A DNA stretch of 64,000 nucleotides from Gordonia crocea (GTDB taxonomy: Bacteria; Actinomycetota; Actinomycetes; Mycobacteriales; Mycobacteriaceae): assembly GCF_009932435.1 (NCBI RefSeq), contig NZ_BJOU01000001.1, positions 372,001-436,000 on the forward strand, read 5' to 3'. The notes below the pieces were generated by a model. That model did not search any database and was not told the DNA's origin. It saw only the letters and a list, made by a program, of their open reading frames with translations. The translations under genes were made by a program, and so were the position numbers. The number at the start of each line of letters is the position of its first letter. The first letter of the stretch is position 1. Below, in pieces: positions 55,089 through 63,735 of the stretch.

Positions 55089-55553
55089 ATGGCTGAGAAC
55101 GAACCCCTCCCGCTGCTGCTGCTCAACGGCCCCAACCTGAACACCCTGGGGTTGCGCCAGCCCGAGGTGTACGGCTCGACGACCCTCGCCGAGATCGTCC
55201 GCGACTGCGAGCGGCTTGCCGCCGAGCTCGGTTTCGGACTGCGCGCGGCGCAGACCAACCACGAGGGCGAGATGATCGATTGGCTGCATGAGGCGCGCGG
55301 TCAGATCGGCGGGATCATCATCAACCCCGGGGCGTGGTCGCACACCTCGGTGGCACTCGCCGATGCCCTGGTGATCCCCGAGGTGCCGATCGTCGAGGTC
55401 CACATCAGCAACATCCACCGTCGCGAGGAGTTCCGCCGCCACTCCTATGTGTCAGCCCTGGCCGAGGGGGTGGTCGCGGGGCTGGGAGTCGCCGGGTACG
55501 AGTACGCCGTCCGCTTCCTCGCCAAGCATCTGTCCGCCACCGCCGACGACTGA
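55089..55553 (+). CDS. aroQ: Type II 3-dehydroquinate dehydratase
   Basis: This enzyme removes water from 3-dehydroquinate to give 3-dehydroshikimate in the shikimate pathway. The 154-residue protein is of normal length for the dodecameric type II enzyme. The motifs are LLLNGPNLNTLGLRQPEVYG (catalytic Asn and Tyr), QTNHEGEMIDWLHEA, INPGAWSHTSVALADAL and EVHISNIHRREEFRRHSYVS with the catalytic His. It stands alone rather than with aroC/K/B, on the opposite strand to embC and aftA, so it is an insertion in the arabinosyltransferase cluster. Confidence 0.95.
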   Translation: MAENEPLPLLLLNGPNLNTLGLRQPEVYGSTTLAEIVRDCERLAAELGFGLRAAQTNHEGEMIDWLHEARGQIGGIIINPGAWSHTSVALADALVIPEVPIVEVHISNIHRREEFRRHSYVSALAEGVVAGLGVAGYEYAVRFLAKHLSATADD

Positions 55554-55620
55554 TATTCACACTGGTAAACGGGGGATTCGGGGCTGTCGAGGGGCGCCGT
55601 GACGCGGATTACGTCCTGAG

Positions 55621-55648
55621 GGTTACTGTGGGGTAACCTACGTTTCCA
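55621..55648 (+). promoter_or_regulatory. Inverted repeat and -10-like box before the secreted lipase gene
   Basis: GGTTAC (55621-55626) and GTAACC (55633-55638) form an inverted repeat overlapping TAACCT (55634-55639), a TANNNT -10 element 8 bases before the ATG. A leaderless transcript with an overlapping operator is plausible. The binding protein is unknown. Confidence 0.35.
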
Positions 55649-56931
55649 TGACACAAAATGCTCAGAATGGTTCAAGGGTGGGGCGGGTGCGCAACCGGGT
55701 TGCCGCAGTCGTTCTCACCGTGGCCGCGGCGGGGGCGAGCACCGGATTGACCGCACCGACGGCGTCGGCGGGGGATTTCTACACCCCGCCCGCGAAGTTC
55801 GCGTCGGCACCCGGGTCGATCATCCGATCGCACACGACCCCGCTGCTGTTGCAGATCCCCGGCATCCCGGGACAGTGGCCGGGGACGGCCAAGACCGTCA
55901 TGTACACCTCGCGCTACCTCGACGGCCGCCCCGCGGCGGTGACCGGTACCGCGATCGAGCCCACGGCCGCCTGGACCGGCAAGGGCCCGCGTCCGACCGT
56001 CGTCGTCGGCCCGGGCACCATCGGCCAGGGTGACCAGTGCGCCCCGTCGAAGATGATGGGCCTGCCGATGTCGGTGGACCTGACCAAGCCGAGCATCGGC
56101 GTGAACTACACCGCGCCGGAAATGTTCTACCTGCTGAGCCACGGCGTGCGGGTGTTCGTGACCGACTACATCGGAATGGGCACGCCGGGCATCCACACCT
56201 ACGTCAACCGCACCGAGACCGCGCACGCGATGCTCGACGGTGCGCGCGCAGCGCTGCGGCTCTCGCATGCGCCGGCCAACGCCCCGGTCGGGTTCGCCGG
56301 GTACTCGCAGGGCGGTGGGGCCGCCGCGGCGGCGGCCGAGCTGGCCCAGACCTACGCCCCCGAGCTGAAGGTGAAGGCGACCTACGCCGGCGCCCCGCCC
56401 GCGGACCTGTCCAAGGTGATCGGCGCGATCGACGGCACCACCATCTCCGGTGGTATCGGATTCGCGATCAACGGCCTCGTCGCCCGTTACCCGGAGGTGG
56501 CCAAGGTGGTCAAGGCGGAGACCTCGGTGGCCGGGCGGGCCAAGCTCAAGCAGCTGTCCACCCAGTGCATCGGCGACATCATCATGTCGACGGCCTTCCA
56601 ACAGACCGTCGCGTGGACGCGGACCGGTGAACCGCTCGGCCGGGTCATCGCCCGGCACCCGTCGGTGATGAAGGTCCTGGAGGAGAACCGGATCGGGCAG
56701 CTCAAGCCGAATGCCCCGGTGTTCCTCGAGGGCGGCCGCAACGACGACGTGATCCCGTACGGCCAGGTCCACGACCTCGCCCGCAACTGGAAGCGGTTGG
56801 GCGCCAACGTCCGGTTCGTCACCGACGAGACGCCGCCGATCCTGCCGAAGACGATCGTCAACCACGTCATCCCGATGTTGGCGACGTTGCTGCCCGGCAT
56901 GGAGTTCCTGATGGCCGAGCTCTACCGCTAA
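55648..56931 (+). CDS. Secreted lipase of the LIP (triacylglycerol/secretory lipase) family
   Basis: This 427-residue exported protein has a signal segment (~17-42, ending ASAGDF) and a secretory-lipase alpha/beta fold: PTVVVGPGTIGQGDQCAPS, FVTDYIGMGTPGIHTY, the nucleophile elbow FAGYSQGGGAAA (Ser ~219), an acidic residue in FLEGGRNDDVIPY and His in TIVNHVIPML. It probably hydrolyses acyl esters outside the cell; the substrate is unknown. A similar lipase is at 61306. It is convergent with aftA, with a hairpin terminator between. Confidence 0.88.
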   Translation: MTQNAQNGSRVGRVRNRVAAVVLTVAAAGASTGLTAPTASAGDFYTPPAKFASAPGSIIRSHTTPLLLQIPGIPGQWPGTAKTVMYTSRYLDGRPAAVTGTAIEPTAAWTGKGPRPTVVVGPGTIGQGDQCAPSKMMGLPMSVDLTKPSIGVNYTAPEMFYLLSHGVRVFVTDYIGMGTPGIHTYVNRTETAHAMLDGARAALRLSHAPANAPVGFAGYSQGGGAAAAAAELAQTYAPELKVKATYAGAPPADLSKVIGAIDGTTISGGIGFAINGLVARYPEVAKVVKAETSVAGRAKLKQLSTQCIGDIIMSTAFQQTVAWTRTGEPLGRVIARHPSVMKVLEENRIGQLKPNAPVFLEGGRNDDVIPYGQVHDLARNWKRLGANVRFVTDETPPILPKTIVNHVIPMLATLLPGMEFLMAELYR

Positions 56932-56948
56932 CCCCTCATCCACCCGAA

Positions 56949-56977
56949 GCGGGCACCTGCATCGTGCAGGTGCCCGC
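56949..56977. terminator. Bidirectional hairpin terminator between the lipase gene and aftA
   Basis: GCGGGCACCTGCA (56949-56961) pairs perfectly with 56965-56977 over 13 bases with a 3-base TCG loop, followed by CCTATTTGTG. It sits in the 62-base gap of two convergent genes and can serve both. Confidence 0.8.
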
Positions 56978-56993
56978 TCCTATTTGTGGGGTT

Positions 56994-58973
56994 CTACTTG
57001 CGGACGACGAGGATGAACGGGCCGATCTCGGTCACCGTGAACGGCGGGCCGGCGAAGGCGGCCTTGTCGAAGGTGACGGTGTAGCGCTTGACGTTCGGAT
57101 CGTTGGGGTAGACGTCGCGGGCCAGCTTGAGGGTGTAGCCGTCGGGGCTGTAGCGGAACAGGAAGACGTCCGGCGCCCGCCACGGCGAGGCGTCCAAGTG
57201 GGCCACCAGCTCGTCGGGGGTGGTGGCGGTCGACCACTTCTCGATGGCCGCGGCGCGCTTGTCGAATTCGGCGAGCGGGTTCGCGTAGTGCGACGTCAGC
57301 CCTTGGAAGCCCCAGTACGGGTAGACCGACAGGAAGTCGAAGTCGGCCGTCAGCACCACGACGTCGGTCGCCGGGCGTCCGGTCTGCTCGGCGATCGCCG
57401 CACGGATCTTCGGATAGTAGGCCTGCGCGCCGGCCGGGCGCTTGTCCGCCCGGGCCCCGGTGCCATCGGTGTCGGAGTAGGCGATGGTGATGTCACCGGC
57501 GAGCATCGACGGGACATGCTGGGCGGTGGCGACGGCCACCACCGCGGCCAGTGCGCCGATCGCGAACCGGACGTCGCCGAGTCGGCCCACCAACCACGAC
57601 GATCCGGCCGCGACGCCCAAGACGCCGCCCGCCGCGAGGACCGCGGCGAGGACCGGTTCGAGTCGGAAGGCCAGCAGGGTCGAGCCGGTGGCAGTCATCG
57701 CCATCGAGCCCAGAACCACCAGGTAGGACGCCGCGACGGCCGCCCCCAGCGCCAGGGCCAGCGTCCGTTCGCGCAGCCGCCACACGATCCACGCGAATCC
57801 GATCAGGGCGAGCAGGCCGAACACCGTGGGGCGCAGCATGGGGAACGGCAGCTGCGAGCCGGCCTCGGGCAGGTAGTGCTCATAGGTGCCGCCGCTGGCC
57901 GGGCGGTTCTGCGCCCGGGCGAGCAGATACGGTCCCCACGTCAGCAGCGCGACCGCCGCCGCGACCACGGCCATCACGCCCAACCGGGCCGCATAGACGC
58001 CGGTCAACCGTCGTCGGGTGGCGCGCACGTGTGCGGCCGGCGTCGACTTGTTGGCCGCATCGATCCAGCCGTGCACCAGCAACCACAGCGCGAGCAGGGC
58101 GGCGGTGACGGCGAAGACGCCGGCGTAGAGGGTGTAGAACGTCGCGCACAACCCGAGGAAGAGGCCCGCCGCGAGGACCGCGGCCCAGGGCGTCGACGAG
58201 AGACGCACACCGGCAGGGAGGCCCTTCGGTCCGCGCAGGCCGTGCAGCATCGTCGGGAGCAGGGCCACGCCCAGCAGGATGAGCACCGCGGCGTACGGCT
58301 CGGGAGAGGCGAAGGCGAGGACCGACAGGGTGACGGCCACCGACACCGCGATTCCCCGGTCGGCGCCGATCATCCGGTTCCACAGGACCGCGGCGAGGGT
58401 GGCGGCCGCGGCGATCGAAATGATCGCCCACGGCTTGTAGGCCTCCCAGCCGGGCAGCCCCATCAGGTTGGCGTAGCGGCCGCCGAACCAGAACCAGCCG
58501 GCCGGGTAAAACGGCGGGAGGCCGTGGTAGGTCATGTCCTGCAGCTGCGGCGACGACGTCAGCCGGGTCAGGTACTCCACGCGGAATTGCTGGTCGACCG
58601 ACAGGCCGAACAGGTACAGCTTTGTCGCGGCCAGCGGCATCCCGAGGGTCACCGTCACCAGCCCGGCGACGCCGATGGCGGTCAGCGCGTCGACGAGCAG
58701 TCCGTGACGGCCCGACGAGGAGGGTGCGCGGCGCCGGTAGAGCAGGACCGCGACGATCAGCACGGCGATGGCGCCGACCTGCCCGACCGTGGTCAGCGCG
58801 CGAAGGACGTTCGAGGCGTTGTACGCGGGCCAGTCGACCGTTGCGATCGCGTACAGGCCGATCCACGCCACGGCGGCACCGCCGAGCAGGGCGGCGAGCA
58901 GGCGCGCGAGGGTGGCGACGGCCGACGAGGCGGTCCGCGGTGCGGGAGTCTCAGTCGACAGGGTGGTCACCAC
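56994..58973 (-). CDS. aftA: Arabinofuranosyltransferase AftA
   Basis: This GT-C enzyme adds the first arabinofuranose residues to the galactan, priming arabinan synthesis. The 659-residue protein has about 11-13 hydrophobic helices. The family region after helix 3 is FGLSVDQQFRVEYLTRL (acidic Asp-Gln site), with QDMTYHGLPPFYPAGWFWFGGR next, and a soluble C-terminal domain (~480-659) ends FTVTEIGPFILVVRK. It matches Rv3792. The start is GTG at 58973 (a second GTG follows directly). It lies 14 bases after dprE2, so dprE1-dprE2-aftA form one operon as in M. tuberculosis. Confidence 0.93.
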   Translation of the reverse strand: MVTTLSTETPAPRTASSAVATLARLLAALLGGAAVAWIGLYAIATVDWPAYNASNVLRALTTVGQVGAIAVLIVAVLLYRRRAPSSSGRHGLLVDALTAIGVAGLVTVTLGMPLAATKLYLFGLSVDQQFRVEYLTRLTSSPQLQDMTYHGLPPFYPAGWFWFGGRYANLMGLPGWEAYKPWAIISIAAAATLAAVLWNRMIGADRGIAVSVAVTLSVLAFASPEPYAAVLILLGVALLPTMLHGLRGPKGLPAGVRLSSTPWAAVLAAGLFLGLCATFYTLYAGVFAVTAALLALWLLVHGWIDAANKSTPAAHVRATRRRLTGVYAARLGVMAVVAAAVALLTWGPYLLARAQNRPASGGTYEHYLPEAGSQLPFPMLRPTVFGLLALIGFAWIVWRLRERTLALALGAAVAASYLVVLGSMAMTATGSTLLAFRLEPVLAAVLAAGGVLGVAAGSSWLVGRLGDVRFAIGALAAVVAVATAQHVPSMLAGDITIAYSDTDGTGARADKRPAGAQAYYPKIRAAIAEQTGRPATDVVVLTADFDFLSVYPYWGFQGLTSHYANPLAEFDKRAAAIEKWSTATTPDELVAHLDASPWRAPDVFLFRYSPDGYTLKLARDVYPNDPNVKRYTVTFDKAAFAGPPFTVTEIGPFILVVRK

Positions 58974-58987
58974 ACGAAACTAGCCGA

Positions 58988-59749
58988 TCAGATCGGCAGC
59001 TTGCGGAACACCGCCCGCGGGATGTGGCGCAGCACCATCATGATGTAGCGGAACGGGCCGGGTGCCCAGACGATCTCTTTGCCCTTGGTGGCCGCGGCGA
59101 CGGCGAGTTGCGCCACGTCCTCCTTGTTGACCGTGAGGGGTGCTTCCTTCACATGCGCGGACAGGCGGGTGCGGACCTGGCCGGGCCGGATCACCAGGAC
59201 GCGGGGGCCGAACTCGGCCAGCGCCTCGCCCAGGCCGAGGTAGAACCCGTCCAGACCGGCCTTGGTGGAGCCGTAGACGAAGTTGGAGCGGCGGACGCGT
59301 TCGCCGGCCACCGAGCTCATCGCGATGATCTGGCCGTGGCCCTGGGCGCGCATCTTCTCGCCCAGCAGCACGCCGACCGAGACGGCGGCGGTGTAGTTGA
59401 TCTGGGCCTCGAGCACCGCCAGGCGGTGGTCCTGCCAGGCCTGCTCGTCGTCGCCCTGGATGCCGAAGGCCACGATCGCCACGTCGATGTCGCCGTCGGC
59501 GAAGGCCGCGTCGATGACCCCGGGGTGGGTGTCGGTGGCCAGCGCGTCGAAGTCGATGACGCTGACATCGGTGGCACCGGCGTCCTTGAGCAGCGTGACG
59601 GCCGCCGGGGCGGCGTCATCGCCGGGGACGCAGGCGAGGACGACGCGGGCCGGGCCGAGCTTGAGGTACTCGGCGGTGATGGCCAGGCCGATCTCGGAGC
59701 TGCCCCCGAGGACCAAGATGGACTGGGGGGCGCCGACGGCGTTGATCAT
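58988..59749 (-). CDS. dprE2: Decaprenylphosphoryl-2-keto-D-erythro-pentose reductase DprE2
   Basis: This short-chain dehydrogenase reduces the DprE1 product to decaprenyl-phosphoryl-arabinose, the only arabinose donor for the wall. The 253-residue protein has the nucleotide motif [12 protein letters not shown] (~15), the catalytic Ser in [12 protein letters not shown] and [11 protein letters not shown] (Tyr-x-x-x-Lys, ~160). The ATG at 59749 follows GAAGGAACC; the longer frame upstream overlaps dprE1. It matches Rv3791 in family and place, 50 bases after dprE1. Confidence 0.94.
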   Translation of the reverse strand: MINAVGAPQSILVLGGSSEIGLAITAEYLKLGPARVVLACVPGDDAAPAAVTLLKDAGATDVSVIDFDALATDTHPGVIDAAFADGDIDVAIVAFGIQGDDEQAWQDHRLAVLEAQINYTAAVSVGVLLGEKMRAQGHGQIIAMSSVAGERVRRSNFVYGSTKAGLDGFYLGLGEALAEFGPRVLVIRPGQVRTRLSAHVKEAPLTVNKEDVAQLAVAAATKGKEIVWAPGPFRYIMMVLRHIPRAVFRKLPI

Positions 59750-59799
59750 GGTGGTTCCTTCAGTACGGGAGAACGGGGTCGAGCGGCTGACGAACGGGG

Positions 59800-61221
59800 T
59801 CAGGCGAGGTCGAGGCGGCGGCCCATGTCGGACATGAAGACGCCGGTCGGGTCGATGGCCCGACGCGTCGCGCGCCATTCGTCGATCCGCGGGTACATCG
59901 CGTGGAAGCTCTCCGCCGAGGTGCGGGAGTCCTTCGCGGTGTAGAGCCGCCCGCCCATGGCCATCACGCGCCGGTCGAGCTCGTTGAGGAACTCGGCCAG
60001 GCCGCGCTTGACCGGGAAGTCCAGGCAGACGTTCCAGCCCTTGAACGGGAAGCTCAGCGGCGCCTTGTTGCCGTCGCCGAACAGCTTGATCACGTTGAGG
60101 AAGCTGACGTGGCCGGAGGCCTGGATGTCCTCGATGAGACGGATGAACTCCGGCTCGTTCCCGGTGGGGACGATGAACTGGTACTGGGTGAATCCGCCGC
60201 CGCGGCCATAGGCGTTGTTCCAGTCACCGAAGACGTCGAGCATGTGATAGAACTGCGCGAGATTCTTGACCTTGTGCTCGCTGGGCGGGCCCATCCGGTA
60301 GTAGGCCTCACCGACCAGCGAGAAGCTGAGCTTGTTCGCCAGCCCGCGCGGGAAGACGTCCGGAAAGGTGATCAACGCCTTGTTGTTGAAGCTCAGCGGA
60401 TCCTTGCGGTACTTCTCGGGCAGCTCGTCGAGCTTGGCGAGGTTGCCGCGCGAGAAGGTGCCGCGACCGAGCTTTGGTGGGGCGCTGATGGTGTCGAACC
60501 AGCCCGAGGCGTATTCGTAGCCGTCCTCGAACCCGTCGGACAGGTGCAGGTCGATGGTTTCCTGCAGGCTTGCGGTCTGGGCGGTGTCGGCGATGAAGTA
60601 GGCGCTCTCGGTGCGCTTCATCGCGATCTTGGCGCGCAGGATGATGCCGGTGAGGCCGATGCCGGCCACGGTGGCCCAGAACAGCGAGCCGTCCGAGTCG
60701 TCGGGGCTGCCCTCGGGCTTGAGGGTGAGGATGCGGCCGTCGGCGACCAGCAGCTGCAGTTCGACGACGTGGTTGCCGAAGCTGCCCTGGCTGTGGTGGT
60801 TCTTGCCGTGGATGTCGTGGGCGATGGCGCCGCCGATGGTGACCTGGCGGGTGCCCGGCAGCACGGGGACCCACAGGCCCGACGGCAGTGCGGCCTGCAT
60901 CAGCTCGTCGAGGCTGACGCCGGCGTCCACGTCGACGACGGCCGTGTCGGCGTCGATGTCGTGGATCCGGTTGAGTCGGGTCATGTCGACGGTCAGGCCG
61001 CCGGTGTTCTGGGCCGACTCGTTGTACGAGCGGCCCAGGCCGCGGGCGATCACGCCGCGGCGCAGGTACGACGGCTTGTCGGCGTTGTCGTCGGCGACCT
61101 GCGCGACAGCCTTGGCGATGACCTCGACGTCGGGGGTGGACAGCACGTGTCCGGTGATCGGCGTGGTGCGCGCCCAGCCGACGAGGCGTCGGGTCTCGAT
61201 GGGGAGTTCACTGGTAGACAT
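59800..61221 (-). CDS. dprE1: Decaprenylphosphoryl-beta-D-ribose 2-oxidase DprE1
   Basis: This FAD enzyme oxidises decaprenyl-phosphoryl-ribose at C2, the first half of epimerisation to the arabinose donor. The 473-residue protein has an FAD-binding PCMH fold: [40 protein letters not shown] cut at the His that anchors the flavin, and [12 protein letters not shown] (Cys399, equal to Cys387 in M. tuberculosis, the residue attacked by benzothiazinones). [10 protein letters not shown] and FTQYQFIVP are also conserved. It matches Rv3790. The ATG is at 61221. It is first in the dprE1-dprE2-aftA unit. Confidence 0.95.
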   Translation of the reverse strand: MSTSELPIETRRLVGWARTTPITGHVLSTPDVEVIAKAVAQVADDNADKPSYLRRGVIARGLGRSYNESAQNTGGLTVDMTRLNRIHDIDADTAVVDVDAGVSLDELMQAALPSGLWVPVLPGTRQVTIGGAIAHDIHGKNHHSQGSFGNHVVELQLLVADGRILTLKPEGSPDDSDGSLFWATVAGIGLTGIILRAKIAMKRTESAYFIADTAQTASLQETIDLHLSDGFEDGYEYASGWFDTISAPPKLGRGTFSRGNLAKLDELPEKYRKDPLSFNNKALITFPDVFPRGLANKLSFSLVGEAYYRMGPPSEHKVKNLAQFYHMLDVFGDWNNAYGRGGGFTQYQFIVPTGNEPEFIRLIEDIQASGHVSFLNVIKLFGDGNKAPLSFPFKGWNVCLDFPVKRGLAEFLNELDRRVMAMGGRLYTAKDSRTSAESFHAMYPRIDEWRATRRAIDPTGVFMSDMGRRLDLA

Positions 61222-61295
61222 CGCACAGAAGGGTACCCGCGTAGACCTGAGAGCCGTATTAGGTCGGCCAGGTTGTGACCGACCCGACCCTCCGC

Positions 61296-61313
61296 CGAGT
61301 GGGCCCTATCGCA
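61296..61313 (+). repeat. Single degenerate copy of the 21-bp repeat core
   Basis: CGAGTGGGCCCTATCGCA carries the CGASTGGGCCCT core. It overlaps the stop codon (61306-61308) of the secreted lipase gene and is oriented opposite to that gene, unlike the other arrays. Confidence 0.5.
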
Positions 61314-62538
61314 TGATGCGCGCCAGGAACGGCGTCGAGTCCTTCGTCGAGGCGTTGACCGCGCCGGAGTGGTCTTTGTCGGGGTAGATGAACAGCTCGA
61401 CGGGCTGGTTGTTGGCCCGCAGCTGCGCGTACAACGACAAGGTCGACGGCGCTGGGACATCCGCGTCGAGTAGCCCCTGGCCGAGGAAGATCGGCCGGTC
61501 ATACCCGGCGATGGGGGTGCCCATGTAGGTGGTCAGCGCTCCCAGGACACCCGGGATCGAGCGCAGCGGGGCGGTGAACCAGTGGCCGGTGACCCGGTCG
61601 ACCGACTTCGTCATCTCCGGGTAGCACGCCACCTTCGCCTTGGCGACCATGCGGCGCCCGAGCGGGCTCAGGACGCGGTCGACGTGCAGGTCGGGCCGGG
61701 CCTCGCTGAATCCGGCCAGGATGTAGGCCATGTAGGTGGCCAGACCGGCGGGTAGCGGGAAGGTCGCGTAGGGGCCCGCGAGCGAGACGATGTGTTCGAT
61801 GTTCGCCGGGGTGCCGGTTGCGACGACGCCCCGGTAGTCCAGTCCGGTGCCGCGGGATAGGGCCGTCGCCTGATGGGCGCCGGCGAGAGCCGCGCCGCCG
61901 CCCTGCGACTGCCCGATGATGGCCCACCGCTTGGCCAGCGGAAGTCCGGTCTGTTGGGCGGCCTTGACGGAGTTGACGATCGAGTGCGCCTCGGCGCTGC
62001 CGTTGAGATAGCTCATCAGGCCCGGGGTGCCCAGCCCGGCGTAGTCGGTGCCGACGATGGTATAGCCGTGGCGCAGCCAATGCCCGAAGTAGGTGGTGTC
62101 GCGCTCGGAACGGGGCTGGGCCGACGGGGTGCAGTTGTCGCCGAGTCCGACGGTGCCGTGTGCCCAGGCGAGGACCGGCCAGCCGCCCTTCGGCGCGGTT
62201 CCGCGGGGCAGGAAGATCACTCCGGTACTCGACGCCCCCGGGCCGTGCTGGTTGGGCGTGGCGTAGAAGAACCGGACGGCCTTGCCCGCTGCGGGCACTC
62301 TCAGCCGCGCAGCGAGTGGCACCTGCTGGAGCAGGGTGCCCGCCTTCGTGCCCGGCGGCGGGCTGACGTGGCGCACGTCCATGCCCGACCAGTCCGGCGC
62401 GCCGGTCGGCGGCACCGGTGCGGCACTCGCCGTCGACCCCGCGGCGATCACGCCGACCGTGGCGACGACAGTGACGATGGAGTAGGCGATGCGCCTTACC
62501 CGGCTATTTCCTGGCGCTACCGGGCTTCGCATAGACAT
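61306..62538 (-). CDS. Secreted lipase of the LIP family, second copy
   Basis: This 410-residue exported protein has a signal (~15-40, ending STASAAP) and a secretory-lipase fold: VLAWAHGTVGLGDNCTPSAQ, VGTDYAGLGTPGLMSYL, nucleophile elbow IIGQSQGGGAALAG, FLGQGLLDADVPAPST (Asp) and YPDKDHSGAV (His). It is related to the lipase at 55648 but clearly diverged. The start at 62538 overlaps the end of the upstream PlsC gene by 35 bases (a second ATG lies 6 bases in), so the two are probably co-transcribed. The substrate is unknown. Confidence 0.87.
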   Translation of the reverse strand: MSMRSPVAPGNSRVRRIAYSIVTVVATVGVIAAGSTASAAPVPPTGAPDWSGMDVRHVSPPPGTKAGTLLQQVPLAARLRVPAAGKAVRFFYATPNQHGPGASSTGVIFLPRGTAPKGGWPVLAWAHGTVGLGDNCTPSAQPRSERDTTYFGHWLRHGYTIVGTDYAGLGTPGLMSYLNGSAEAHSIVNSVKAAQQTGLPLAKRWAIIGQSQGGGAALAGAHQATALSRGTGLDYRGVVATGTPANIEHIVSLAGPYATFPLPAGLATYMAYILAGFSEARPDLHVDRVLSPLGRRMVAKAKVACYPEMTKSVDRVTGHWFTAPLRSIPGVLGALTTYMGTPIAGYDRPIFLGQGLLDADVPAPSTLSLYAQLRANNQPVELFIYPDKDHSGAVNASTKDSTPFLARIMR

Positions 62539-63190
62539 CGACGTACTCCTGCTGGGTCGTGGATTGGATCGCCTGCATGAGCTTATCGGTGGCCTCGCGG
62601 ATCTGTTTCTCGTCGTCGGGCTTCACCCAACTCAGGTCCAGCGGCGGCAAGATGTCGATGGTCACCCGCGACTTCCAGAAGTTGCGCCAGGTTCGGTTGT
62701 CGGTACCGGTCAGTGCGATCGGGATGATCGGCGTTCCGGTGTTGACGGCGACGCGGACGACGCCGGTCTTGCCGCGGTGCAACCGGCCGTCGGGGGAGCG
62801 GGTGCCTTCCGGGTGGATGGCCCAGGCACCGCCGCCTTCGACGATCGAGGTGGCGGCGTCGATCGCCGCGGCCGCCGCGGAACCGCCGCTGCGGTCGACC
62901 GGGATCTGCCCCATGCCGCTGAAGAAGGTCTTCTTGAACTTTCCCTTCAACCCCGGCTGGGTGAAGTAGTCCGACTTCGCCAGGAACATGACCGGTCGTC
63001 GGGCGCACTGGACCACGTAGAACGAGTCGCTGATCGCCAGGTGGTTGGCCGCCAAGATGACCGGCCCATGCTTGGGAATGTGCTCCTGACCGGTGGTCTT
63101 GGGCCGTCCCCAGAGGAAGAGGAACGGGCCGATCAGCAGGTGGCGTGCCACCCGGTAGCGGAATGCTGCACGGAGTTCACGGATCGACAT
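62504..63190 (-). CDS. 1-acylglycerol-3-phosphate acyltransferase (PlsC family)
   Basis: This 228-residue protein has the standard PlsC motifs: NHLAISD (~48), FFSGMGQIPVDRSGG and HPEGTRSPDGRLHRGKTG (~125). It transfers an acyl chain to lysophosphatidate in phospholipid synthesis. Unlike the two acyltransferases near 3.5 and 8.0 kb it keeps the classic PEGTRS form, so it belongs to a different subgroup. The ATG at 63190 is 31 bases from the divergent GtrA start. Its end overlaps the lipase gene. Confidence 0.9.
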   Translation of the reverse strand: MSIRELRAAFRYRVARHLLIGPFLFLWGRPKTTGQEHIPKHGPVILAANHLAISDSFYVVQCARRPVMFLAKSDYFTQPGLKGKFKKTFFSGMGQIPVDRSGGSAAAAAIDAATSIVEGGGAWAIHPEGTRSPDGRLHRGKTGVVRVAVNTGTPIIPIALTGTDNRTWRNFWKSRVTIDILPPLDLSWVKPDDEKQIREATDKLMQAIQSTTQQEYVDVYAKPGSARK

Positions 63191-63221
63191 GTAATGAGGT
63201 CTACCACTTACAGTGGTCTGC

Positions 63222-63725
63222 GTGCCTGAATCTGCAGACCCTGACGAGGTGTTTCCCGCCGGCAGCGATCACGACCCGCACATCCCGACGCCGGTCGAGT
63301 TGCCGCTGGACGGTCCGGAGGAGATGTCGGACGACGTCGACCTCACGACGGCGATCATCCGGTTCATCATCACCGGCGCCGGATCGGCGGTGCTCGACTT
63401 CGGTCTGACGATGATCCTGCAGTACGGGCTCGGCTGGGATCCCGCCTACTCGAAGGCCCTCGGCTTCGTGCTGGGCACGACGACGGCCTACCTCATCAAC
63501 CGCCGCTGGACCTTCCGGGCCGAGCCCAGTGCCGCGCGGTTCGTCGCCGTGATGCTGCTCTACTTGGCGACCTTCGCCGTGCAGGTGGGGATCTACGCCG
63601 CCCTCGAGCACGTGTGGACGTCGGACAACAAGCTGATGTCCTTGCTGTCCTTCGTGATCGCCCAGGGCACCGCGACGGTGATCAACTTCGTCGTGCAGCG
63701 CGCGGTCATCTTCAAACTGAAATAG
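63222..63725 (+). CDS. GtrA-family membrane protein (Rv3789-like)
   Basis: This ~167-residue protein has an acidic N-terminus (~1-38) and four hydrophobic helices starting at AIIRFIITGAGSAVLDFGLTM, with GTTTAYLINRRWTFR between helices 2 and 3 and a basic C-terminus (VQRAVIFKLK). Both are GtrA signatures. Its M. tuberculosis counterpart Rv3789 lies beside dprE1 and is needed for normal arabinosylation, either as an anchor for AftA or in DPA handling. Here it is turned around relative to dprE1 and separated by the lipase and PlsC genes. The start is GTG at 63222 or 63213. Confidence 0.87.
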   Translation: MPESADPDEVFPAGSDHDPHIPTPVELPLDGPEEMSDDVDLTTAIIRFIITGAGSAVLDFGLTMILQYGLGWDPAYSKALGFVLGTTTAYLINRRWTFRAEPSAARFVAVMLLYLATFAVQVGIYAALEHVWTSDNKLMSLLSFVIAQGTATVINFVVQRAVIFKLK

Positions 63726-63735
63726 GCGCCAGCGC

